Made by a program: the position numbers and the translations under genes
DNA from: Candidatus Avelusimicrobium vaccinum
GTDB taxonomy: Bacteria > Elusimicrobiota > Elusimicrobia > Elusimicrobiales > Elusimicrobiaceae
Direction of reading: 5' to 3'
Length of the DNA stretch: 64,000 nt
Assembly: GCA_902794895.1 (NCBI GenBank)
Contig: CADBIY010000002.1
Coordinates: 75,660 to 139,659 of the forward strand
The notes under the pieces: generated by a model
Databases searched by the model: none
What the model was told of the DNA's origin: nothing
Seen by the model: only the letters and a program-made list of their open reading frames with translations
In this document: piece after piece, positions 8,684 to 16,716 of the stretch
Numbering within the stretch: position 1 is the stretch's first letter
Layout: each line of letters begins with the position of its first letter

Positions 8684-9237
8684 TTAGAAATACCAACAGG
8701 TACAGGCCCCTCCACAACTTTCTTTACCCGTGGAATTCGATTGCGTGAGCGATTTACAAATACTACCAAACCGTTTTTCTTGATAAGCACAACACATATT
8801 ACTTCCTCTTTTACGTTCAATATCTTTACGGGACCACACGCGTAATGCTAAGACCGCTCTATTCTTACTATTGCTTAGTGTTCCCAATACCGAAACAGAC
8901 GAAGGAATATAATTACCACTTGAATTTGTATATCCCGACGAATATTCTAACGTATATTCCCATTTGCCGGAAGTAACTTTATTGTTGTTTTTTTTGAAAT
9001 CGGCAGGCAAGTTTTCCAATTCTAAAAAGGAAGAAGGTTTTTTCGGTAAGTCAACTGATACACTTCCATACTTTTACGAATTTCATTAATGGTAATCCAT
9101 CCTTCCGAGGCACGTGCCCGCCAAATAGCCATTTCAAAACTAGGCCACGCCGCTGACGATAAAATACCCACAATTAGTACCACTACTAATAATTCTACCA
9201 ATGTGAAGCCTGACCGGCTTAAATTTTGTTTTTTCAT
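8684..9237 (-). pseudogene. Type IV pilin-like protein split by a frameshift
   Basis: The first part (9237-9022) has a class III prepilin leader and the hydrophobic N-terminal helix SGFTLVELLVVVLIVGIL, typical of PilA/pseudopilins. It stops after about 71 codons. The second part (to 8684) continues in another frame as LELENLPADFKK... and ends in a Cys-rich tail. Adding one A to the six-A run near 9030 joins both parts into about 184 residues, a normal pilin length. So either the gene is broken, the run is miscalled, or it slips. An AAGGAG site and a good promoter (9256-9285) precede it. Without the shift the product is only the N-terminal helix. Confidence 0.8.
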
Positions 9238-9255
9238 ACACACTCCTTGTGTTTT

Positions 9256-9285
9256 ATAATAGTAACAACATTAGCAGTGTATCAA
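9256..9285 (-). promoter_or_regulatory. Promoter of the pilin-like gene
   Basis: On the minus strand TTGATA (9285-9280) and TATTAT (9261-9256) are 18 nt apart, followed by AAGGAG and the ATG at 9237. A 12-15-nt A-run lies just upstream of the -35. Confidence 0.6.
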
Positions 9286-9304
9286 AAAAAAAAAACGAGT
9301 CAAG

Positions 9305-9525
9305 TGCTTGCCACACGGGCAGATCGCGGCGAACGATTACTTGATTCTTTTTCACAATAGACCGCGAATAGCGCAAATAAGGTTCAACGCAGGAATGCTT
9401 GCCACACGGGCAGATCGCGGCGAACGATTACTTGATTCTTTTTCACAATAGACCGCGAATAGCGCAAATAAGGCTCAACACAGGAATGCTTGCCGCACGG
9501 GCAGATCGCAGGGCAAACGATTATA
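9305..9525. repeat. 91-bp tandem repeat, about 2.4 copies
   Basis: Units begin with TGCTTGCC at 9305, 9396 and 9487, so the period is exactly 91 bp. The first two copies differ at only a few bases near their ends. The third is cut off after about 40 bp and is more diverged. Each unit holds small inverted repeats (TGCC...GGCA and ATCG...CGAT). The array fills the gap between the pilin promoter and the convergent terminator at 9586. An open frame across it is not a gene, because it simply follows the repeat period. Confidence 0.9.
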
Positions 9526-9585
9526 CCTCCGTTTTTTACCATAAAAGACAGATAACTTTTACTTTTTTACCGATAAAAAGGGAAC

Positions 9586-9625
9586 AAAAAGCCCGGACAG
9601 TCAAAAACCGTCCGGGGCTTTTTAA
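9586..9625. terminator. Terminator downstream of the NupG-like gene
   Basis: AAAAAGCCCGGAC pairs with GTCCGGGGCTTTTT (one bulge) around an 11-nt loop. It is placed to end the minus-strand transporter gene. Confidence 0.8.
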
Positions 9626-9638
9626 ATCAAACTGTTGA

Positions 9639-10937
9639 TTAATTCTGCGGGGTATGTTTGTATTTAAAACAAATCGCAAACAAGATCGCCACCACCAGTG
9701 AGAATCCCGCAAAGATAAACCACGAGTGGCTCCACCCGCTCATAATCTGTTGGGAAATCGCCGCCGGGTAAACCCCGTTAATCATATCGGCCGGATTCAT
9801 GTGCGAATTGACGAGCGTGTTAATCACTTTTTGAGCCGCTAACGAACCTATCGCCGCCCCAAAGCCGTTGGTCATCAACATAAATACGCCCTGTGCGCTA
9901 GAGCGGATAGAGGGATCCGTTTCTTGGTCTACATACAAAGAACCGGAAACGTTAAAGAAGTCAAAGGCCACCCCATACACAATCATAGACGCTACTAAAA
10001 ATACCACACCTACAAAAGTAGTCGGATTGCCAACCCCCAACAAACCAAAGCGCAATACCCAGGCAAACATACTGATTAACATCACTTTCTTAATACCAAA
10101 GCGTTTTAAGAAGAACGGAATCAGCAAAATACATAACGTTTCTGAAATTTGGGAAAGAGAAACAAGGGCCGTGGCATTATTGGCACCCCAAGAGCCCGTA
10201 TAACCTTCCAACGCGTTAAATCCGGTAATAAAAGGTCCGGCAAATCCGTTCGTGATTTGTAAAGACATCCCTAAAAGCATGGAGAAGATAAAGAAAACAG
10301 CCATTTTCTTTTCTTTGAATAATGCAAATGCTTTTAAACCCAATGCTTCGGATAAACTTTTCGCTTTTTCGGTACTGACCGGGCAAGCCGGAAGTGTGAA
10401 GGAATAAAGCCCCAAGAGAATCCCCAAAATAGCAGAGAAATACCATTGGGTATAACTGGTTTGGAAACCGGCAAAGTTGGTCGTCCACATGGCGCAAATA
10501 AAACCGACCGTTCCAAAAACGCGGATCGGCGGAAATACTTTGACGGTATCTAATCCCTGTTGGCGCAAAGCCGTATATGCGACCGAGTTGGATAAAGCCA
10601 ACGTCGGCATATAGAAAGCAACGCTTAACGTATAAAGGGTAAACAGTGCCGCAAAATTAATCGTAGGCTGTGCACCCATATAGGCAGATCCCGCAATACA
10701 GACCGCCGCTATTAAATGGCATAGCCCTAACATTTTTTGGGCAGGGATCCAACGGTCTGCCACGATACCGATAACCGCCGGCATAAAAAGAGACACAAAA
10801 CCTTGTGTCGCATAGAACCAACCAATATTACCGGCAAATCCAGCCCCGGCCAGGAAAATACCCATAGACGTCAGGTATGCACCCCAGACAGCAAACTGGA
10901 GGAAATTCATAATTGTTAAGCGAATTTTGATATTCAT
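9639..10937 (-). CDS. NupG-like nucleoside:H+ symporter (MFS)
   Basis: This 432-residue major facilitator protein has twelve predicted hydrophobic helices and starts MNIKIRLTIMNFLQFAVWGA. That opening, and the WFYATQGFVSLFMPAVIGIVADRW segment after helix 2 (quoted here only as the VADRW landmark), match the nucleoside:H+ symporter family (NupG/XapB). It would import nucleosides across the inner membrane. A longer in-frame start at 11219 would overlap yajQ and add non-family sequence, so the start at 10937 is preferred even though its ribosome-binding site is weak. The upstream gap to yajQ contains a CGGGA...TCCCG dyad. Confidence 0.82.
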   Translation of the reverse strand: MNIKIRLTIMNFLQFAVWGAYLTSMGIFLAGAGFAGNIGWFYATQGFVSLFMPAVIGIVADRWIPAQKMLGLCHLIAAVCIAGSAYMGAQPTINFAALFTLYTLSVAFYMPTLALSNSVAYTALRQQGLDTVKVFPPIRVFGTVGFICAMWTTNFAGFQTSYTQWYFSAILGILLGLYSFTLPACPVSTEKAKSLSEALGLKAFALFKEKKMAVFFIFSMLLGMSLQITNGFAGPFITGFNALEGYTGSWGANNATALVSLSQISETLCILLIPFFLKRFGIKKVMLISMFAWVLRFGLLGVGNPTTFVGVVFLVASMIVYGVAFDFFNVSGSLYVDQETDPSIRSSAQGVFMLMTNGFGAAIGSLAAQKVINTLVNSHMNPADMINGVYPAAISQQIMSGWSHSWFIFAGFSLVVAILFAICFKYKHTPQN

Positions 10938-11084
10938 ATATTTCTCAACCGGGAGTGGGATCCCGCACGCACAACTTGCTAACCTCCGTAAATTCAGCGG
11001 ACAAACCGCCGTTAAAACCATTGTACAAAAAAAGATATAATATAGGAAATCAAACCGGACAGGAATTGTCCCAGGAGGTCCAAC

Positions 11085-11579
11085 ATGGCAGATTACAGTT
11101 TTGATGTGGTTTCTAAGGTGGATTTGAACGTCATTGCGGAAGCCGTCAGCGCCGCTAATAAGGAAATTACCAACCGCTACGATTTTAAAGGCACTAATTC
11201 TTCGATTGAACTCAATCAAAAAGATAACGAATTGAAACTTTCCTCCAGCGACGAATATAAAGTAAATACCCTGCGCGATATTATTTTCACCCGTATCGCC
11301 AAACGCGGTATCCCGCTAAAAAATATGCAACCCCAAAAAATAGAAGCGGCTTTGGGCGGCACTGCCAAACAAGCGGTCAAAATCCAACAAGGCATCCCTG
11401 CCGAAAAAGCCAAACAGATTTCCAAAGCCATTAAAGATGCTAAATTAAAAGTTTCGGCCTCTATTCAAGGGGACCAACTTCGGGTATCTTCTAAATCTAA
11501 AGACGAATTACAAAACACCATGGCACTTCTCCGTAATGGAGATTACGGGGTGGAACTCCAATTCACCAATTACCGGTAA
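11085..11579 (+). CDS. yajQ: YajQ family nucleotide-binding protein
   Basis: YajQ proteins are small cytoplasmic proteins of two ferredoxin-like folds; some bind cyclic di-GMP and act as regulators. The 164-residue sequence starts MADYSFDVVSKVDLNVIAEA and contains the conserved NRYDFKG block near residue 32 and the QGDQLRVSSKSKDELQ block near residue 128. AGGAGG sits 7 nt before the ATG. A TATAAT box lies at 11036-11041. A GGACA...TGTCC dyad (11057-11071) lies in the leader between the two. It is followed after 6 nt by the TPR gene. A GGDEF protein at 42291 could supply cyclic di-GMP. Confidence 0.93.
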   Translation: MADYSFDVVSKVDLNVIAEAVSAANKEITNRYDFKGTNSSIELNQKDNELKLSSSDEYKVNTLRDIIFTRIAKRGIPLKNMQPQKIEAALGGTAKQAVKIQQGIPAEKAKQISKAIKDAKLKVSASIQGDQLRVSSKSKDELQNTMALLRNGDYGVELQFTNYR

Positions 11580-11585
11580 AAATCT

Positions 11586-12848
11586 ATGAAAAAAATTATC
11601 GCATTTTTATTAATGATGTTTTCTTTCCCCGCTTGGGTACTCGCTTTTTCTGCCCAAGCCGAACTTGATTTCTATAAAAAAGAACTTAACGCTTTCCCGG
11701 TTGAAAATACCCGCGAACACCGCGCTTTTGCCCAATCCTTAGCGGCAGATCTGGACGGTTGGATTCGCAGAAACCCTACAAATGCAGCCGTGCAAGATGC
11801 TTTATTAATGCAGGCCCGCTTGTATTTGCGTGCACAGAAACCGGGAGCCGCGGTAGTAGCCCTTTTTAAATTACGCCGCGAATTTCCAACGGTTAGTGCC
11901 CAAGCACTCAAACCGATCCTAACAGAAGCCGTGCAACAAGGATTGGATAAAGATTCCCAAACGAAAGCGATTCAATTATTTTCTTCCGCGCTTCCTACCG
12001 CAGAAACCGCGGCAACCGCACGCCAGGCAGATGCCTTATATCAACTTTCCAAGTTATCCGGGAAAACATTTTATGAGCCTGCGCAAAGTGCCTTTGAAAA
12101 TTTTTTCGTGCAATATCCTACCTACGAAAAAAACAATGAAGTAGAATTATGGTATGGAGACTTGCACCGTATGAACGGCAATTACTTAGCGGCCATTTTT
12201 CAATATAGAAAAGCCGGGGACCTGTACGAAGAAAACACTTATAAAGCCGCCAGTTTGCGTCTAGCGGGTGATATTTACGCAGATAATCTAAAAGATACTG
12301 CCGCCGCCATGGAAATGTATTCCCGCGTGTTACATGAGTTCCCGAACTCATCTGAAATTGGAATTGTTTATAAACACATGGCTATTTTGGATGAAAACAA
12401 TAAACAATACGAAAGCGCGCTTATTAATTACGATAAGGCCATTGAAAAACTGGGAACTTCTCTCGAAGCCTACGAAGCGTACCTGGGCAAGGCCGAAGTA
12501 ATGGAAAAAAATAAAGACTACGAAAATGCATATCAGCAATTTACACGGACCGGTAAATTATATGCGGCTTTTCCCCAACAAGCGGCAAATGCATATGAAA
12601 AAGCCGCGGAAATAGCCGCCAAACGGTTACGCGACTCGGCCCGCTATACCCAATCGTTAGAAAAAGTATTATTAGTCTATCCGGCTAATTCGCAAGCACC
12701 GAAACTGATGTATGAGTTGGCCTCCTCGTATGAAAAACAAGGAAAAAACACGCAGGCCTTAGCCTCTTACAAACAACTCGTGTTAAAATACCCCGCCGAT
12801 AAATATGCCAACAAAGCCCAAGGCCGTATTGCCAAATTAAGTAAATAA
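11586..12848 (+). CDS. Exported TPR-repeat protein
   Basis: This 420-residue protein has an N-terminal signal peptide (basic MKK, hydrophobic core, cleavage near VLAFSAQA at about residue 23) and then helical TPR-like repeats throughout. Clear repeats are near residues 210-320 and at the C-terminus (LMYELASSYEKQGKNTQALA, then YKQLVLKYPADKYANKAQGR). The pattern of repeats ending in 'YP' resembles BamD/YbgF-type periplasmic scaffold proteins. No lipobox cysteine is seen, so it is probably a soluble periplasmic protein. It is co-transcribed with yajQ and closed by a terminator. The partner is unknown. Confidence 0.75.
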   Translation: MKKIIAFLLMMFSFPAWVLAFSAQAELDFYKKELNAFPVENTREHRAFAQSLAADLDGWIRRNPTNAAVQDALLMQARLYLRAQKPGAAVVALFKLRREFPTVSAQALKPILTEAVQQGLDKDSQTKAIQLFSSALPTAETAATARQADALYQLSKLSGKTFYEPAQSAFENFFVQYPTYEKNNEVELWYGDLHRMNGNYLAAIFQYRKAGDLYEENTYKAASLRLAGDIYADNLKDTAAAMEMYSRVLHEFPNSSEIGIVYKHMAILDENNKQYESALINYDKAIEKLGTSLEAYEAYLGKAEVMEKNKDYENAYQQFTRTGKLYAAFPQQAANAYEKAAEIAAKRLRDSARYTQSLEKVLLVYPANSQAPKLMYELASSYEKQGKNTQALASYKQLVLKYPADKYANKAQGRIAKLSK

Positions 12849-12861
12849 GATATGTTTAGGT

Positions 12862-12895
12862 AAAAAACCCGAACTAAAAAGTTCGGGTTTTTTAA
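12862..12895. terminator. Terminator after the TPR gene
   Basis: AAAAAACCCGAAC pairs with GTTCGGGTTTTTT around a 6-nt loop. It can serve the convergent SEC-C gene as well. Confidence 0.9.
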
Positions 12896-12914
12896 TTAAG
12901 AATATTAGCTGTGT

Positions 12915-13310
12915 TTACAGATCTTTACCACAACATTTCTTATACTTTTTACCGCTTCCGCATGGGCACGGATCATTACGTCCAATACGCGGACCTTCAT
13001 GCACCACCGTTTCCACTTTAGCCGTTGCCCCCCCTTGTTCGGCGCGGAGTTCCGCTTCGTGTTGTTTCATCCATTTTTTCATCTGGCGAATGCTTTTAAA
13101 GTCGACTCCGTCCTTTTCCATACGCTTGGCAATATCAACAAAGCGTTTTTTTATTTCCGGATCTTTCAACTTTCCTTTCAGCATACTGGGCAAGGCATCA
13201 ATTTCCCGCTCGATACGCTCTTCAATAGACTCTTTTTTCTTTTCCGTTTTCTCTGCGGCAGGCGCAGCGACACCGGCTTCCTGTTTTTTCTTAAACGGAT
13301 TCCAAATCAT
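12915..13310 (-). CDS. SEC-C zinc-motif protein
   Basis: A 131-residue protein. Residues 25-100 are highly charged and helical (likely coiled coil), and the C-terminus carries the SEC-C motif [16 protein letters not shown], the zinc-binding element found at the end of SecA. It is not SecA; it is one of the small adaptor-like SEC-C proteins whose partners are usually unknown. AGGAG lies before the ATG. It is the last gene of a minus-strand run after two ATPases. Confidence 0.8.
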   Translation of the reverse strand: MIWNPFKKKQEAGVAAPAAEKTEKKKESIEERIEREIDALPSMLKGKLKDPEIKKRFVDIAKRMEKDGVDFKSIRQMKKWMKQHEAELRAEQGGATAKVETVVHEGPRIGRNDPCPCGSGKKYKKCCGKDL

Positions 13311-13319
13311 AGTAACTCC

Positions 13320-13880
13320 TTACTTTAACAATGCTTCTACAAAATTTTTGATTAGTTCGGCTTTTTCAAAAAAATGTTCTTTACCGCCAATCACCGTACG
13401 ATTGGGATGTTTTTCCCAAATCTTTTTGATTTTTTCGTCAATTTCAAAGGCCTGTTCCAAACTTTCCGTACGCACATGAGTCGATTCGTAAAAATCTTTA
13501 TGGGGCGGCGGCGATAAGTGTAATACCGCATCATAACGAGCCAATTCCGCCTCCAAGGTCGTATTCATCGCCTTAAAAAAATCTTCCGGTCCGTACGGCC
13601 AATACACGGCCCCATCAATAGAACCCCGGTCGCAAATAATCACTTTAGCATTGGAAGTACGCTCGGCCAAGCGCTCCAACTGATGCACCGTATAAAAAAT
13701 GATATTTTGCGCGTGTTCAATATGGATCGGGCTGTTATCTTTACGCGGAAATCCGCCGCTATAAATTAAGGTAGCCGCTTCCGGAACAATCGCTACATCT
13801 GCGCCGAAAGTTTCCTGTAATAACGAAAGCGCCGTTGTTTTTCCGCCGCTGGGACCGCCGGTTAATACAATTTTTTTCAT
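13320..13880 (-). CDS. P-loop ATPase/kinase-like protein, copy 2
   Basis: A 186-residue single-domain P-loop protein with Walker A GGPSGGKTT near residues 8-16, a VPEAATLIYSGGFPR segment (about 32-46), and a Walker B-like VIICDRGSIDG near residues 85-95. This layout matches the NadR/AAA_28-like ATP-binding family, which resembles nucleotide or small-molecule kinases. The substrate is unknown. It is about 70% identical by eye to the next upstream gene (13885-14454), so the two are a recent tandem duplication. An AAGGATAACG site precedes the start. Confidence 0.75.
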   Translation of the reverse strand: MKKIVLTGGPSGGKTTALSLLQETFGADVAIVPEAATLIYSGGFPRKDNSPIHIEHAQNIIFYTVHQLERLAERTSNAKVIICDRGSIDGAVYWPYGPEDFFKAMNTTLEAELARYDAVLHLSPPPHKDFYESTHVRTESLEQAFEIDEKIKKIWEKHPNRTVIGGKEHFFEKAELIKNFVEALLK

Positions 13881-13884
13881 AACG

Positions 13885-14454
13885 TTATCCTTTAATAATT
13901 TTTTCTACAAAATTTTTAATTGCTTCCGCTTTTTCAAAAAAGTGCTCTGTTCCGCCAATAATCATGCGGTTGGGATGTTTTTCCCAAATTTTCAAAATGC
14001 GTTCATCAATAGCAAATGCTTCATCCAAACTTTCCGTACGCACTTGGGTAGACTGGTAAAAAGCCGGATTTTTCGGCGGCGATAAATGCAATACCGCATC
14101 ATAACGTGCCAACTCTGCTTCAAGTGAAGTGTTCATTTGTTTGAAAAAATCTTCCACTCCGGCAGGCCAATAGACGGCTGCATCAACAGTCCCGCGGTCA
14201 CATACAATCAGCGACGCATCCGACGAATTTTCTGCTAACCATTCCATTTGTTGGGTGGCATAATAAATAATGCGCTGGGCTGCCTCAATATGCACCCGGC
14301 TATTATCTTTACGCGGAAATCCGCCGCTAAAAATTAGGGTGGCCGCTTCTTTTACCAGTTCCACTTGAGGGCCAAATGTTTCTTTTAAGACGGATAAAGC
14401 CGTCGTCTTCCCACTATTGGGGCCGCCTGTTAACGCTATTTTTTTACGCTTCAT
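13885..14454 (-). CDS. P-loop ATPase/kinase-like protein, copy 1
   Basis: A 189-residue paralogue of the neighbouring gene, with Walker A GGPNSGKTT, the KEAATLIFSGGFPR block, IVCDRGTVDAAVYWP and the shared C-terminal EKHPNRMIIGGTEHFFEKAE block. The start at 14454 is chosen because GGAGGAACCCC precedes it; it overlaps the end of the M23 peptidase gene by 11 nt, indicating coupled translation. Retention of every motif in both copies suggests that both are active, perhaps on different substrates. Confidence 0.75.
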   Translation of the reverse strand: MKRKKIALTGGPNSGKTTALSVLKETFGPQVELVKEAATLIFSGGFPRKDNSRVHIEAAQRIIYYATQQMEWLAENSSDASLIVCDRGTVDAAVYWPAGVEDFFKQMNTSLEAELARYDAVLHLSPPKNPAFYQSTQVRTESLDEAFAIDERILKIWEKHPNRMIIGGTEHFFEKAEAIKNFVEKIIKG

Positions 14455-15724
14455 GGGGTTCCTCCGCAGCGGATGCCTTTTGTTTTCCGGCTTGCGCCGC
14501 ATTCAGTTCTTTTAAGTATAACACTTTTAATTCATCAAATTCTTTCCGTTTTTCGGCCGGCACATCCCGCACCGCCGAATTGCGGTTTTTCATCTTCAGA
14601 AAATCCAAAAATTTATTTCCCTCTTTAATACGGAAATCCAAGTGTGGGCCCGTGGATAAACCGGTGCTTCCCACATAGCCGACCGTTTGGCCTTGTTTAA
14701 CACGTGCCCCGGCCTTAATGCCTTTCCCGTAACTTTTTAAATGAGCATACATGGTCGTAAAATTATTGGCATGTTTGATTTCCACCAAATTACCAAATCC
14801 CCCCTTGCGCCCGGCAAATTTAATAGTGCCATCTGCCACTGCTTGTACGGGTGTCCCCACCGGGGCGGCGTAATCAATCCCCAAGTGCGGACGGCGAATG
14901 TTCAAAATCGGGTGTAAGCGTCCATACGAAAAATGGGAAGAAATACGGTAATTACGAAAACTGATGGGGGATCTTAAAAACATTTTTTTGCTAATTTTAC
15001 CGGTTTCATCATAAAACTCATCTTCAAAATAAAATGCATAGGTGGTATCACCCGAGCCGGCCCGTTTATAAGAGGCCGCTAATAAATCCTGGCTGACAAT
15101 TTCACCTTCCGGCGAAAAGTTTTCTTCCCATAAGGCCGCATATTCATCTCCATTACGTGTATCGGTATTAAAATCAATCGTCCAGGAAAACGCATCTGTA
15201 AAATCCATAATTAACGGTTGTTTTAATCCTTGGGATAACATGGAATTAAACAACGAATTATGCACGCTCCCGGCTGCTGTTTTCACACGGGTTTTTAATT
15301 CCACATCACTAACCCCGGCCACCAAACCACCATCCACATTGGCTACAAAATATCGTTTAAAACCTTGGCTTAATAACAACATCACTAATTGTCCGTTTTC
15401 CACCGAAACGGAATAAGCATCTTTTTTTTGTAAGCGGCGTAAATTAACTACACCGGATAATTTATCCACAATGCGTGCCACTTGCTGTTTATCAATACCG
15501 GCATCCGATAAGGCCACATAAATCGGTTTTTCCCCTACGGTATATTCCTGCACCGGAATTTCACGGGTAAATAAAATTTCTTGTTCTTGCTGTTTTTTTT
15601 GTCTGGTAACTTGTACGGCAACCCAAGTAGACAAAACAATAATCCCCAAGGTAATTCCGTAAAATAAAAAATCTTGATACCGACGGTAATGAGTGGTTAA
15701 AAATGTAAATTTGCCTATTTTCAT
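14444..15724 (-). CDS. M23 family (LytM-type) peptidoglycan peptidase
   Basis: A 426-residue envelope protein: a short cytoplasmic N-terminus, one membrane helix (about residues 21-41, FLFYGITLGIIVLSTWVAV), a LysM/OapA-like region and a C-terminal M23 domain. The zinc-site motif HLGIDYAAPVGTP is near residue 285 and GYVGSTGLSTGPHLDFRI near residue 350. M23 enzymes cut peptidoglycan cross-links. The final motif reads HLD where most members have HLH, so the third zinc ligand would be Asp, or activity may differ. It precedes the two P-loop ATPase genes in the same direction. Confidence 0.87.
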   Translation of the reverse strand: MKIGKFTFLTTHYRRYQDFLFYGITLGIIVLSTWVAVQVTRQKKQQEQEILFTREIPVQEYTVGEKPIYVALSDAGIDKQQVARIVDKLSGVVNLRRLQKKDAYSVSVENGQLVMLLLSQGFKRYFVANVDGGLVAGVSDVELKTRVKTAAGSVHNSLFNSMLSQGLKQPLIMDFTDAFSWTIDFNTDTRNGDEYAALWEENFSPEGEIVSQDLLAASYKRAGSGDTTYAFYFEDEFYDETGKISKKMFLRSPISFRNYRISSHFSYGRLHPILNIRRPHLGIDYAAPVGTPVQAVADGTIKFAGRKGGFGNLVEIKHANNFTTMYAHLKSYGKGIKAGARVKQGQTVGYVGSTGLSTGPHLDFRIKEGNKFLDFLKMKNRNSAVRDVPAEKRKEFDELKVLYLKELNAAQAGKQKASAAEEPHEA

Positions 15725-15766
15725 GTTTCCAAAAAGCGGGGGCAGTTTTACTGCCCCCTTCAGGTT

Positions 15767-16684
15767 TTATTTTTGATCTTTTAAGAACGAACAAAGCGCG
15801 ATAGCATTGAGTTTTACTTTCGGATCATCCGCGCGGGACGGCAAGATAACCGGAATTTTTGGGCCGACGAGTACAGCCGCCGCTTCCATATGGTCGCCAA
15901 AAAAGGCCAATGCTTTATAAAGCGGGTTCGCCGCATCTAAATCCGGCAACATTAAAATATCCGCATCTCCGGCTACGCTAGCGCCTTTAATTCCTTTTTC
16001 GGCTGCTTTTTCAGGCGATAAGGAAATGTACAAATCATACGGACCTTCCACTTTGCACCCGGTAATTTTTCCTTCCGCATTCATTTGAGCCAAGGCCGCA
16101 GCATCTACGGTGCTGGGGATTTTTTCATTTACTTTTTCCACCGGACACACGCAGGCCACTTTTGGATTTTCCAGCCCAAGTTTATGCATGGTATCTACCG
16201 CATTTTGAATAATTTTTACTTTTTGTTCCAAGGTAGGAGCAATCACAACAGCCGAATCGGTAACTGCAAACGGTTTTTTGTATTTCGGCGTGCTGAAAAG
16301 AACAAAGTGGGAAAGCAAGGCTCCTTCCGGCACTAAATGGGCTTCTTTATTTAAAATGGCTTTCATGTAATATTTCGTATCTACTAAACCTTTAATCAAA
16401 AAGTCCCCTTTTCCGGCTAAAATTTGGTCTACAGCCAATTTACACATGGTCGGAACATCTTCGCAATCAATAAATTCAAATTTACTTTCGTTGAGTCCGG
16501 CGGCGGCTACCATTTCCTTTACTGCGGTAATCGGTCCGATTAAAATACCATGGGAAATAAGCCCGTTATCATCTGCCATTTTAATCGCTTGAAGGGCCTC
16601 TTTATTATTGGCACCCGGTACCACCACACGGTTCGATTTTCCTTTCACTTGCGAAATTAAATCCGCAAAACTATTAAATTTCAT
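15767..16684 (-). CDS. ptb: Phosphate butyryltransferase
   Basis: It converts butyryl-CoA (or branched acyl-CoA) plus phosphate to the acyl-phosphate. The 305-residue protein belongs to the phosphate acetyl/butyryl-transferase family: it starts MKFNSFADLISQVKGKSNRV, with VVPGANNKEALQA near residue 22 and conserved DILMLPDLDAANPLYKA and AAVLVGPKIPVILPSRADD blocks toward the C-terminus. The short length and the adjacent butyrate kinase favour Ptb over Pta. AAGGAG precedes the ATG. With buk it would yield ATP by substrate-level phosphorylation. Confidence 0.9.
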   Translation of the reverse strand: MKFNSFADLISQVKGKSNRVVVPGANNKEALQAIKMADDNGLISHGILIGPITAVKEMVAAAGLNESKFEFIDCEDVPTMCKLAVDQILAGKGDFLIKGLVDTKYYMKAILNKEAHLVPEGALLSHFVLFSTPKYKKPFAVTDSAVVIAPTLEQKVKIIQNAVDTMHKLGLENPKVACVCPVEKVNEKIPSTVDAAALAQMNAEGKITGCKVEGPYDLYISLSPEKAAEKGIKGASVAGDADILMLPDLDAANPLYKALAFFGDHMEAAAVLVGPKIPVILPSRADDPKVKLNAIALCSFLKDQK

Positions 16685-16716
16685 ACATTATTCTCCTTAT
16701 AAATAATTCATTTAAA

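Noticed and set aside
9399-9638. An open frame of 79 codons across the tandem repeat
   Set aside because: It follows the repeat period, has no ribosome-binding site and runs into the terminator; it is a by-product of the array.
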